64,000 nucleotides of DNA from contig CM033394.1 of NCBI GenBank assembly GCA_019426215.1, forward strand, positions 16,140,195-16,204,194. Reading direction: 5' to 3'. Positions 1 to 10,377 of the stretch are shown piece by piece. Position 1 is the first letter of the stretch; every line of letters starts with the position of its first letter. This DNA comes from Buddleja alternifolia. Lineage: Eukaryota > Streptophyta > Magnoliopsida > Lamiales > Scrophulariaceae. The notes under the pieces are model-generated. The model saw nothing but the letters and a program-made list of their open reading frames with translations, ran no database searches and was not told the DNA's origin. A program made the position numbers and the translations under genes.

Positions 1-2078
1 TCAACATCTTCCTCCATATCAAGAACCACAAAGTCAACCGGGAAGTAGAATTTGTCGACTTGAACGATTACATCTTCGATTATTCCCCGTGGTCTCTTGA
101 TTGATCTATCGGCAAGTTGGAGGCTCATTGAAGTCGGCTTTGGGTTACCAAGGCCCAACTTTTTGAAAAGAGAGTACGGGAGGAGGTTAATGCTAGCTCC
201 CGAGTCGCACAAAACTTTTTCGAAGGATAATGGCCCAATCGTGCAAGGAATAGTGAGACTCCCAGGGTCTTCAAGTTTCATTGGTAATTTATTAAGCAAT
301 ACGGCGGAGCATTCCTCGGTTAGGCACACCGTTTCGTTTTCCTCCCACTTTTGTTTGTTGGACAAAATATCCTTGAAAAATTTCACGTAATTTGGCATTT
401 GTAAAATTGCGTCTATAAAAGGAATATTAATCCTAACCTCACGAAGTATTGCTAAGATTCGAAGGAAACTTGGATCCATCTCCTTTTTTTTCTTTCTATG
501 TGCATTAGGAAATGGCAGACGGACCTCGATGGGAGGATGCGTTGGAGTTGAAGAGTCCGCTGTGGAGGGTTCAGGAGGTGGCGCCTGGGCGCGACGATTG
601 GCGCCAGGGTGCTGGGTCTCGGGCGCCTGAGCGTGATCATCGGGACGCTCGGGCGAGCAATTGCGAAGCATTCGTTCACTGTGGGTTGATTCCGGCGCTT
701 GGGCGTTCTCATCGGGGTGCTCGGGCGCGGAAATGAGAACAGCATCATTGACTATCTGTTTGCCACTTCTTAAGGTGATGGCGTGGCATTGCTCCTTCGG
801 GTTTTTTTCTGTGTCACTTGGTAAAGTTCCCGGGGCTCTCTCGCTGATCGCCTTTGCCATTTGACCCATTTGTGTCTTTAAATCCTTCATGTCCATCATT
901 ATATCCTTCATCATAGTACGGAGTTCGTTGATTGCTGAATCCGATTTCTTTATTTGTTCATCGAGACGCTCTTCGGTTGTAAGAGGTCTTATTTGCCTTC
1001 GTATATGAGGATTACCTTGCCTTTGAGCTTGGTTATTGTTGAATGGGGGCCTTGGTGCTTGATAGACGCCGGGATGGGCATTTTGTGCCGGATTAGGCCT
1101 CCTTGGAAAATTTTCGGGCACATGGAAGTTCAATTGAGGTCGATTGGCATTTCCAACATAGTTTACATTGCCAACCATTGTTTCCAAAGCAACTTCTTCG
1201 CCCAACTCTTGAACACAAGCAATCTTTTTTGTGGGTGTGATTTCTTCATCATCGGGATAGAGTTCATCTTCTCGGGCTAATTGCTCAATCTTGTCCCACA
1301 CACTTTGGCAATCGAGCCCAAGGAGATCACCACCGGCGCCGGCATTGAGCCTATTTCGGATGCGCGAACGGACTCCATCATGGAATCGTAATACTTGCTC
1401 GCTCAATCTTAAGTTGTGATCCGGACATTTTCGGAGCATGTTTTTATATCTAGCCCATGCCTCGGCTAAGGACTCATGATTCCCCTGCTTAAACTCCTTA
1501 ATGTTGCTCCTTAGCTCATTGATTTTGGAGGGTGGAAAGAATTTGCTCAAAAAGGCATCGACCAATTGTCCCCATGTTGTGATGGATTGGGGTGGTAGAG
1601 ATTTGTACCACATGGTCGCCCTTTCCTTTAACGAGAAGTGGAAGACTCTTAGACGAATTGCATCGAGATCCCGTGGATGAAATTGGGTAGTCATGAGAGT
1701 ATCGTCTAAAGTCTCCAAATGCTCATGAGGTGATTCATGGGGCTCTCCATAGAAGGGTTCGCTTTGCACCATGCTAAAGATGTGTGACGGAATGTGATAA
1801 TTTGGTGCAAAAAAATTTGGAAAGACTACGGGCCCCGGTATAGTGTGGACCCTTGGAGGTAGACTTTCCCGGACCGATGGAAGTCTTTGAGGAGGTGCCG
1901 GTTGAATAGCTTGGAATAGATTTTGCAACCATTCCCTGTTTTCCGGGAGATTTATGTCGGGAAAATTCCCATTTGGATTTAGATTGTCGGCCATTTCTCG
2001 AGTGCGTCTACTAGATCGAAGAACACGCTCTATCTCCGGCTCAAAATTGTATAGAGGCTCGTTAGAAGAGCGGGTCAT
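1..2078 (-). CDS. Gag-protease polyprotein of element D (partial, open frame)
   Basis: The frame starts at the ATG at 2078 (protein begins MTRSSNEPLYNF), shortly after the primer site, and I read no stop for about 692 codons to the window edge. The N-terminal half is a retrotransposon gag capsid domain (FYGEPHESPHEH, then MWYKSLPPQSITTWGQLVDAF). A proline-rich hinge with AQAP repeats follows at about 560-730. Then comes a segment typical of Athila/Tat gag (VCLTEECSAVLLNKLP) and an aspartic protease with the active-site motif CDSGASINLLP near 200-240. No CCHC zinc knuckle is seen, which is usual for this lineage. Compared with E, D keeps about 55 residues between hinge and protease that E has lost, and it lacks E's frameshift. 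It is the best-preserved long frame in the window and could supply Gag to relatives. Confidence 0.88.
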   Translation of the reverse strand, partial: MTRSSNEPLYNFEPEIERVLRSSRRTREMADNLNPNGNFPDINLPENREWLQNLFQAIQPAPPQRLPSVRESLPPRVHTIPGPVVFPNFFAPNYHIPSHIFSMVQSEPFYGEPHESPHEHLETLDDTLMTTQFHPRDLDAIRLRVFHFSLKERATMWYKSLPPQSITTWGQLVDAFLSKFFPPSKINELRSNIKEFKQGNHESLAEAWARYKNMLRKCPDHNLRLSEQVLRFHDGVRSRIRNRLNAGAGGDLLGLDCQSVWDKIEQLAREDELYPDDEEITPTKKIACVQELGEEVALETMVGNVNYVGNANRPQLNFHVPENFPRRPNPAQNAHPGVYQAPRPPFNNNQAQRQGNPHIRRQIRPLTTEERLDEQIKKSDSAINELRTMMKDIMMDMKDLKTQMGQMAKAISERAPGTLPSDTEKNPKEQCHAITLRSGKQIVNDAVLISAPEHPDENAQAPESTHSERMLRNCSPERPDDHAQAPETQHPGANRRAQAPPPEPSTADSSTPTHPPIEVRLPFPNAHRKKKKEMDPSFLRILAILREVRINIPFIDAILQMPNYVKFFKDILSNKQKWEENETVCLTEECSAVLLNKLPMKLEDPGSLTIPCTIGPLSFEKVLCDSGASINLLPYSLFKKLGLGNPKPTSMSLQLADRSIKRPRGIIEDVIVQVDKFYFPVDFVVLDMEEDV

Positions 2079-2213
2079 GCACCACAAATTACACCTAACA
2101 ATTAAACACAAAAAACAAAATTAGAATAATAAAATAAAAGAAAGGTTAGAAATAAACGAAGAACTAAGAATTATGAAAATTTAAACGAAAAATCAAAAAC
2201 TAAAATGAACAAG

Positions 2214-2231
2214 TCCCCGGCAACGGCGCCA
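2214..2231 (-). other. Primer-binding site of element D
   Basis: On the minus strand this reads TGGCGCCGTTGCCGGGGA, starting 6 bases inside the LTR end. It matches the Athila-type primer site (complementary to plant tRNA-Asp 3' ends as I recall it). The same site occurs in E at 47776-47793. Confidence 0.85.
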
Positions 2232-2237
2232 AAAACT

Positions 2238-4149
2238 TGACACGCTAAAAGCTAACGTGCTATAATAGCAAGTGCACTAGTCGTGTGTAGTAATAAATGG
2301 ATTGTAAGTCCGGATTGTCGAACCTCAAGGACTTGAATTCTAGTTTAAGATTTGTAATGAAGTGAATAAACAAAGTAAGAATAAATTCAAATAAAATTTG
2401 TAAAGAACAAGAACAAAGATGAGCAAGTGATTTAAAACCAATTATAAAGGGAGACTAAGGCACATGCTAGGTTCAAATTGATCAAATATACTTATAAAGG
2501 TTCTTGTTGAAGGATTACACTTATATTGTTATGGTGAGAGCTCCGAGGGTAGAGAATAACCGATGTCTCGCGTATAAACTCGCTTAGATCGTGATTTCCC
2601 AAATATTCCTATCCGGAAATCTAACCACTAAACATGCATTAACGTACTAGAGTTCACTCGATTAGAATCGAACAACTTCACCCGGGAATCTTTACCTATG
2701 TCTAGGGCAATTCCTCATTAGTTGCGGGTCATGATGTGAATTTCTTGCACCCTAAGTTAATTTTCTCCCGAAATATCAACCTAGGCATAAGATTCTAACA
2801 TATAGTGATCAAGTATATGAAAGATAGGTAAAAACACAAATTCACATCACATAACAATATAAGTATAACCTCAAAAATCATCTATTATAAGCATATATCA
2901 CAATTTGACCTTACATGGCCTTAGTCTTATGAATTTAGTTCATGATAGATATTATGAAAAACAATAATGAATAAATACACATGTTCATAGACATGAATGA
3001 AATGAAAAGGCTATAAAAACTCCCTCTAATGTGATAGATGATGGCCCCTTGATTGGAGCTTCAATTCCTAGCTTTCTCCTCTTAGAATGATGAAGAATGG
3101 TGATGAATGAAGCTTGAGGACTGATTCCTCCTCCTCCTCTCCTCCAAGAATCTGAAATTGATAGTGAATCATGAAGAGTATGGGTTCCCCCTCCTTTTAT
3201 AGCCAAAAATTCCACTAAAGTATGCATTAAGAATTCCCATTAAAGTTCCCCAATGAGAATTCCACCTAAGGTGATGCTTAAAGTTTGGCTTTTAAGATTC
3301 CAACCAGCTAAAAAATGTTGAACTTTCGGCCATTAAGAATTCCACCAAGCCTAACCATGTGAAAACTTCAACAAAACACATGCATGCTGCCATTTTCTTG
3401 CTTTCCAGCGCAGTCTTAGTAGTTTCCTCATAAACTTCTCCACAGATCTCCAAATTGGATGATTCAAGTCCCCATGTTCAGATAAAACGTAGATCTGCAA
3501 CTTTGCAGAAGGACATTTTGTCCAATTCGGTCTCTAAGTATACCTAAATTACGTTTCAACATGGAGGTTGTTTCTGATTTGGCGCCCATAAAGTAAATCT
3601 ACCAAGAAACACACTTATGACAACCCCTCAACACATGTGATGAATTATGGCCAAAAGTGATTCTTACTCATCATATAATGCTGGAATTTAGGCTGAAAAA
3701 GGAGTAACATTCGGACTATCCATGCCTAGGCATGACTAGGAGGGCGTTGGGGCGTATCCTGGCACATGTACTTCTCTGTTCGGCGCAGCAATCGTATTTC
3801 CTTCACAATTATCTCTATAGACCTCCGATTTGGATTTTTTAAGTTCCCATTTGAAGCTAAGACATTCATCTAAAACTTTGTAGAAGGAAACTTTGTCTAC
3901 GTCGGTCTCGAAATGTACGTAATTATCGCTCGAATGTGGTAGGAGATGCATAAACCGCCTAGGTGTTGAAAAACATGCTTGAACTTGTTTTGTACATCGT
4001 TTTTCTTCCCTTTTCTTCATGTATTCTCATTTATTACCTGTATTCACTTAACACACCTATTAAATGCAAATGTGACATGATTTAAGCAATAAGTGAATCC
4101 AAATCATAAGAATTACGGTCTTAAAAACACGTAAAAACACCTCTTATCA
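2238..4149 (-). repeat. 5' LTR of element D (about 1.9 kb)
   Basis: On the minus strand the LTR begins TGATAAGAGGTG at 4149 and ends TGTCA at 2238. It aligns end to end with both E LTRs (45843-47769 and 51867-53793) but is clearly more diverged from them than they are from each other. A TATA box lies at 3194-3201 in the same relative position as in E. A 94-codon frame inside the LTR (3736-4020, minus) is also present in E. Confidence 0.9.
3194..3201 (-). promoter_or_regulatory. TATA box in D LTR
   Basis: TATAAAAG on the minus strand, followed by a purine-rich stretch, matches the E LTR boxes at 46790-46797 and 52814-52821. It is probably the genomic RNA promoter of this family. Confidence 0.6.
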
Positions 4150-4155
4150 ATAAAC

Positions 4156-4223
4156 AAGCCCAGCGCGGTTGAACTGCTGGGCTTGGCCCAGTACATTAAT
4201 TTAAAAGTGTTGGGCCAAGCCCA
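4156..4223 (+). other. Overlapping inverted repeats at start of A leader
   Basis: AAGCCCAGC (4156-4164) is complementary to GCTGGGCTT (4176-4184). TGGGCTTGGCCCA (4178-4190) is complementary to TGGGCCAAGCCCA (4211-4223). All pairs are perfect. The two stems share 4178-4184, so only one can form at a time. Confidence 0.65.
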
Positions 4224-5489
4224 ACTGTATTTAAAATAATAATTTAGGCCGGGCTAACATAAGTAATTATGCTGGCCTGGCCCAACGATTTAAATTGGGT
4301 TACCCAATTATCGAATAATTAATTATTTGGGCTTGACCTAATTAAAAGTTTGACCGAAGTATTTATCAATTGATGAACCCTAATTAAATAAATTTTTGTT
4401 TCAACTTCTAAATTGGATTTAGTGAATTAATTAAATTGGATTTAAATTATTCAAACTCTAAATTAGATTTAGTGAATAAATTAAATTGGATTGAAGTATA
4501 TTCAAAATTCTAAATTAGATTTAGTTAAATAACTTAAATTGGATTTATTGAAATATTTAATTGGACTTAAATTCTTCAAGCTAAAAATTGTTAAATGTTT
4601 TAAATTATATTTAAACTCTTTTCATAATAGGTTGGTATATGTAAGAAATTAGATTTGTTAAATTGGATTTAAATACCAACTTTCTTTTACATGATGTTAC
4701 CATGTGTTTAGATTAGATTACCCATGTGACTTTACTTGATAATAGTCACACTTTAATTTTATTAAAGTAGTCAAACTAAATTAGATTTATTTTGATGAGA
4801 TTAAATTAGATTTAATCAAAAGATTAAATTAGATTTAATCAAACATTAAATTAGATTTGATGTTTAAATTCACATAAGTGTTTAAATTGTTTACATGCTC
4901 CTTATTTATGTGATGGTGACACCGTGTATAGACTTAGGGTTTATCTTTGATGTCTTATCTGGGTTGTATTTGGCAGGAGTTTGAGCCCCCAGATTGTATC
5001 TTCAATTCATAGAATTTTTGTATAGGTTATTTCTATAAAATTATTTTAGAGATAGGCCCAATTAGCGGCTCATGGTGGCACATGAAGTCTTGGAGAAATA
5101 TGAAGATTAGATCTTGTATAGGCGGAAACCCTTATAATAGATAGAACCCGTCCCCGATCACTCATTGGCTTGAGTTGATCTAGAACAGTCCATACATGTA
5201 TGTGTTGTTAGAATTGCTAGGCTTATTCTTATGCATTTCCTTTAAATTTCGCGATGAAGAAATTAATTTGCAAAGTGAGACGAATCCTATTAACATTATC
5301 AAATGTTATAATTCTTCCATTAGAAAAATGTTGAGTAACTAAAGGGGCATTGGATGTCATAGCTCTCCATCAAGCTTTAGAAGGTGGGTTCACTTCTAAT
5401 GCATGGCGTCGTCCCTGAATAAGGGGGTCATGCGTCAAGACGTGGTACTCTATCTTCTCTAGTGCATTTGATGCCTTCATGCCGAAGCA

Positions 5490-5729
5490 AATTCCGCCCC
5501 ATATATCAAAAAAGGTTGCAAGGCGGGATTAAATTGTTAGTCTGAAAGGAGTTGATGGGATAAATGACTCAAATGGATCACCACCTATATATCGAAAAAG
5601 TTTGAGGTTCAGTGGTCCATGAGCTAAAAGAGATTGAATCATCAGTTGGACTGATTGGTGTATGACATCACCTCAATGATCTAATAGGCCATATATCAAA
5701 AAAGGTTGCAACTTGTTTAAATCATTGAG
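5490..5729 (+). other. Three consecutive hairpins with repeated loop in A leader
   Basis: Stem 1 is 5490-5498 with 5522-5530 (9 pairs, one G-U). Stem 2 is 5573-5581 with 5612-5620 (9 pairs, one G-U). Stem 3 is 5672-5680 with 5721-5729 (9 perfect pairs). Loops 1 and 3 share an identical 23-base string containing ATATATCAAAAAAGGTTGCA, and loop 2 carries a variant. Element B has the same arrangement at 40001-40232. Confidence 0.6.
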
Positions 5730-5912
5730 AAATGCAATCACTCACTATGAAACCAATCTAACGAGGTTTCCGATTATTACAATGGGAGTGCAATATTTCG
5801 AGAAAAATATTGGGAGTCAAGTAAATATCGAAATCCTTGATTTTACTTGAAAATACATAATAACACATCTAATAGTAAATCTTGGTATCTTCTGCAGTTT
5901 ATTTCCTACACA

Positions 5913-6720
5913 ATGACTAACCTTTTGAAAGTATCGCTTGAGAAAAAAGTCCTCACTAAACCAAACTACTCTGATTGGATTAGAGCGTTGAGGACGGTCC
6001 TTAATGATGAATCACTTGAATATATGCTAGAGATGGATCGGCCACAAAGGCCTGGGGTCGATGAGGATGAATCTATCATAGTAGTGTACACAGATTGGAT
6101 CTCTGATGCAAGGAAAGTAAGGGATTACATGTTGAGCTCCCTGTGCAGTGCATTGCAACAAACGCATGAGAACATTGATAGTCCTAGGTCAATCATGCTG
6201 CACTTTGAGGAACTTTTTGGGGAACGGGGCAAGTCCATTAGATACTTTGTATCCAAGGAGCTTTTCAACACAAAGATGAGAGAAAGAGATGACGTTGTTG
6301 ATCATGTTTTGAACATGATATTCATGCTAGAGAAACTCCGTTCATTAGGCTACTATAATTATTTCCATCTACAAGTGGATCTCATTCTCCAGTCGCTCCC
6401 TAACTCATTTTCTGCCTTTGTCATCAACTTTGATTTGGATGACATTGAAGGATCACTGTCAGTGCTAATGGACAAAGTAATCAAATCTCAAATACAAATG
6501 AGAAAGAAGTTTTCACAGTTCCTATTCTATCTTCTAAAAGAGGACAGAAATAGATACACCCATTGGCTGGGCGCATCAGAGAACCGATCTTATCCAAGGT
6601 GAAAAAGTCAAGGACTATGCGCATGGGATGAAGACACCTGCCACCACTGCATGGGAGCGGGGCATTGGAAGAGTGACTGTCCCAAGCTAAGAGCTAAAAG
6701 CAAATCAGGTATAGAACTTT
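5913..6720 (+). pseudogene. Gag of element A (copia, broken)
   Basis: I start it at the ATG at 5913 (MTNLLKVSLEKK) rather than upstream, because B (40424) and C (56344) gags begin with the same kind of N-terminus. It is a UBN2-type copia gag: NYSDWIRALRTVLN near the start and ILQSLPNSFSAFVINF in the middle. A TGA at 6600-6602 interrupts the frame. The same frame then encodes a CCHC zinc knuckle, CHHCMGAGHWKSDC, at about 6639-6680, which would bind genomic RNA. The stop and further stops near 6822 and 6849 make it a relic. Confidence 0.85.
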
Positions 6721-8210
6721 ATGTTTTTGAAACAAATTGTTCTACGATGATATTTTCTACTTCTTGGATTCTAGATTCCGGAGCTAGTGCTCATATTTGT
6801 GTTTTGAACCAGGATTTGGAATAAAGTAGAAAGCTGGATGAGAAGGAATGAATGATCAATGTTGGGAGCGGACACAGCATAGTTGCGACGCAAATTGGAA
6901 TTACTTTTGTTACATTATTTTTTGGGCATCAAATAATTTTAGATGATTGCCTAGCTTTGCCTAATGGGCTCAAGAATATTATTTCTATTTCTGTATTGGT
7001 CAGGAAAGGATATTTGTTTTCTTTTAAACATAATTCTTATGATATTTATTTTGGAAATAAGTGTGTTAGCTCTGCATCTTTAATTAATGGTTTATACTAT
7101 TTGAATGTCCGAAATCAATGTATGGTTAATACTATGACTAGAAAACATAGAATGAGTGAAGTGAACCAAAAACTCATATGGCATATTAGAATGGGACATG
7201 CCGGTGAATTTAAGATTCATGAGTTGGAAAAACATGGGCTTATTGGTCCAATTGGGTCTGACCCATATCCTACTTGTGAATCATGTCTTAAAGGCAAGAT
7301 GACTAGATCACCATTCACTGGGCATTTTGAAAGGTCAAATGAATTCTTAGGATTAATTCAAACTGATGCTTGTGGGCCCCTCAAGATATGGCCCTTGGAG
7401 GTTTTTAGTACTTTATAACATTCACAGATGACCACTCTAGGTATGGTCTAGTTTATCTGATGAAGTATAAGTCAGAAGCACTTGAATGGTTCAAGGAATT
7501 CAAAGCTTTAACAGAAAAACAAACTGGGCACAATATTTAGACACTTAGATCTGATCGAGGTGGCGAATACATGAGTGCCGAGTTTGATGAGTTCTTAAAA
7601 GAACAAGGCATAGTATTACAACTAACTCCTGCAGTAACTCCACAACTTAATGGGGTAGCAGAAAGAAGGAATTGTACTCTATTGGACATGATACGTTCCA
7701 TGCTTAGCTACACTGATTTACCCATTTCTCTGTGGGGGCATGCTTTGGTTACAGCTGCGTATATTCTGAACAAATGTCCCTCGAAATTTGTTCCCACTAC
7801 ACTATATGAAATATGGAGCGGTGGGAAGCCTAGTCTCAAGTACATAAAGATATGGGGTTGCCCAACATATGTAAAGAAGACCAAGGTAGAGAAACTAGAG
7901 GATAGATCCTTAAAGGATGTTTTATTGGTTTTCCCGTAGATTCGATGGGATACCTTTTTTACCTGCAAAATGATCACAGGATCATCGTGGCCTTGCAAGC
8001 CTACTTTCTTGAAGAAGAATTCATTCGAAAAGGTGGTATAAGTAGGAAGATTGTTCTGGAAGAACAGGATAACGTCCCTTCGGAGACATTAGTTCAAGAA
8101 TCTGAACCCAATATCACACAATCGTTGCAGTGACGATCTAGCAGAGTATTTCAGCCGCCCGAGATATATGGCTATCTGCACGATACACAACATTTTTTAT
8201 ATGTTGTTGT
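6721..8210 (+). pseudogene. Protease and integrase region of element A (broken)
   Basis: The aspartic protease keeps its active-site motif ILDSGASAHIC (about 6770-6800). The GAG-pre-integrase zinc region follows (HIRMGHAG, then CESCLKGKM at about 7270-7300). The integrase core shows TLRSDRGGEYMS (about 7547-7580) and TPQLNGVAERRN, holding the second Asp and the Glu of the D,D,E triad. Frameshifts near 7418 and 7939 and a stop near 7540 (HNI followed by TAG) disable it. The C-terminal part (WGCPTYVKKTKVEKL) ends in the variable linker before RT, where a solo LTR has inserted at 8211. Confidence 0.85.
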
Positions 8211-9775
8211 TGTTAGAGTATATGCCCTCAAATGCCATAAAGAGGATAGATTTATAGGGCATAAACTAAACTATGGTTTTTCTATTAATATAAGGCAGTT
8301 GATTGTTGTTTTCTTATAGGCATTTATAAGGTGTGAATAAACAACGTAAAGTCCTTGATGACAAGGCGAACCTTCTACCTCCTATGGGATAGGAGAAAAG
8401 GCACTAGAATGGTTTGACCCTTGGCATCTAAAAGGGTTAGCAAGTCTAAGAAATATTGATTGGGCATCAATAGTGAATAAAGACTTGTATGAGGTAAGTT
8501 TCGACAGAGAAAGTGTCAGTCGTACACTATAGAAATGGTAGTGGGAACTTATATCATAGACGTGTCAGTTGGACTGATATGTTCGAACACGGCTCGCATC
8601 AGTTAATCACATGGGTATTCGCTCATTGACAGTCAATGATGAAACTGATAAGTAGTGATAGGTACATGTGAACCTCTGACCTGAGAAATCGAGTTGAAGA
8701 TGTACTTGTGACATCAAGTCTGTCATTAGAGTAGTTAGATTCAAATCACCTGTTGGTGGAATCGACCTCGAAGTGCGACTTGATGGGCAAGTAGCATTGT
8801 TAACTGATTTGAAATATGGAATTTATTATCTCATAAGTGAATGAGTAAAATATCCTATGCGATCATGAATAAGTAAGGATGAAAGTCTTTGGCCAAAGCA
8901 TTTAAATACCTCGACTTATTATGAGCTTAGGCATATGGTCAAGTTATATGAGTTTGACTTTAAACCATGACTCTTACTTGACTGGGATATAAGAATAAAA
9001 GGTTTATACACGTACGGTATTCACGGCGTAAAGGTTTGGAATGATCCTATTCATTCGTTCTCAATTGGGTTACGGTGTGAGCCACGGGACTGGCTAGGTG
9101 TCACTCACACCCCTTTGGATTCCTCCCAATTGCCTTTTGAGACGAACCTAAAGAGTCGCTCTTAAAGGAAGTGCAAAAGGAAAAACATGAGAAAAAGACT
9201 TGAGAGAAATTCACGGCATTGGATGCCATAATTAATTAATTAATTATGGATAATTTAATTAATTAAATTAATGAGTTAATTAATTTCTTGGAGAAATTGA
9301 ATTATAAATTAATTAGGAATTGAATTAATAGGATTATCAATTTATTTATTGGATAAATAAATTATCAGATTAATTAATTAGCAAGTAAGAAGAAAGCCCG
9401 AAGGCTTCCGAGCCCACTAAGGGACGGCTAAATAGACGCCCAAATAGGGCTCTTGCATGCTAGTGTTATTGTTTCATAATGATATAACTATATCACAAGG
9501 TGAAAAATAACAAAAGGCAACTTACATAACTTTCTCTCCAAGAAAAAGTCTCCCACCTCTCTCTCTCTCTAGCCGTCTTTGACAAGGAAGAAAGGAGGAG
9601 TTTTTTGTCTTTGATTCCGGCGTGACGAATTAGAGACGTTGGCAAACGTTCAGAAATCAACATATGCGAGAACGGTAATTTTTCTATACACAATTAAATA
9701 CGAGGATTAGAGATGATTCGGGCTTTGGGAATTAAATTTACTTTCCGCTGCGTTTTATTCGTATAATTCCCAACA
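8211..9775 (+). repeat. Solo copia LTR (B family)
   Basis: It begins TGTTAGAGTATATGCC and ends CCCAACA, 1565 bp, with no internal sequence attached. The flanks are GTTGT (8206-8210) and GTTGC (9776-9780), a target duplication with one mismatch. The body aligns with B's 3' LTR at 61786-63621, for example around CTCGCATC and GACAGTCAATGA. The CTTTGGCCAAAG palindrome is at 8887-8898. It is the product of LTR-LTR recombination of an element that had inserted in A's integrase-RT linker. Confidence 0.85.
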
Positions 9776-10196
9776 GTTGCAAAAGGGAGCCATGAAGATG
9801 ATTCCTCTGACTATGATGAAGCAGCGACGGATATAGATTCTTTAAAGTGGATTGATGTTATGAAAATAGAGATTAATTCGATGTATTCAAACCAAGTCTG
9901 GACTCTTACTGATCTACCAAATGGAGTAAGACCAATTGGATGAAAATGGATTTATAAGAGAAATATTGGTCCGGATGGCAAGGGGGGATACCTATAAGGC
10001 AGTCTGGTGGTGAAAGGATATAGCCAAAAGGAGGGTATTGATTATCAGGAAACCTTTTCACCAGTAGCCATGATTAAATCTATTACAATTCTGCTGGCCA
10101 TAACTTGGATTATGAAATTTGACAAATGAATGTGAAGACCACATTTCTAAATGGATACCTCGAGGAGGACATTTATATGCAACAGCCCAGGGGCTT
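9776..10196 (+). pseudogene. Reverse transcriptase N-terminal part of element A
   Basis: Motifs in order are [39 protein letters not shown] and [21 protein letters not shown], the fingers and palm start of copia RT. A TGA replaces the Cys codon before KWIY at about 9941, and a frame change occurs near 9985. The sequence breaks at GGCTT (10192-10196), the target duplication of the gypsy LTR, and resumes at 27317. Confidence 0.85.
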
Positions 10197-10377
10197 TATG
10201 GCGCCCACCGACCTTTTAAGGTGGCACGCCACACCGTGGCGCCAGCTTGATCTGGTAGACCGTCCCTTCTCGAACCCGTGCCAAGCGTCAGAACTTTATG
10301 AAATCTTTATCTGCTGAAGTTAAACTTTTACATTCCAAATAATTCAACAATAAATTTCTCATCAATCTTACATACCC

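Larger units (their letters stand above)
1..4149 (-). mobile_element. Element D: Athila-like Ty3/gypsy LTR retrotransposon, 5' part (runs off left edge)
   Basis: Read on the minus strand the order is LTR (4149 to 2238), primer-binding site, short leader, then a gag-protease frame that continues past position 1. LTR, primer site and gag match element E at 45843-53793, so both belong to one family. The LTR ends abut leader sequence of copia element A at 4150, so D inserted into A. The other end of D and its target duplication lie outside the window. Whether D carries RT and integrase cannot be seen here. Confidence 0.9.
4150..5912 (+). other. Untranslated leader of element A
   Basis: No coding sequence is seen. 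The first 75 bases are GC-rich with two overlapping inverted repeats (4156-4223). The middle is very AT-rich with many variants of AAATTAGATTTA. The last 430 bases hold three successive hairpins with a repeated loop (5490-5729) and a 3' splice-site-like TTCTGCAG ending at 5897. Comparable leaders precede gag in B (39344-40423) and C (56345-58050, minus). Confidence 0.6.

Noticed and set aside
5490..5729. CRISPR-like array (repeated 23-mer with spacers)
   Set aside because: Only three units at irregular spacing in plant retrotransposon DNA; the pattern is better read as hairpin loops.
4920..5846. Possible host exon upstream of A gag
   Set aside because: Its position, repeats and match to the leader layout of B and C show it is retrotransposon leader.
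10197..10377. Possible start of a separate small transposon
   Set aside because: TACCC duplications show it is the other side of the Sirevirus-type insertion, so it belongs with 24375-27316 as one gypsy LTR.
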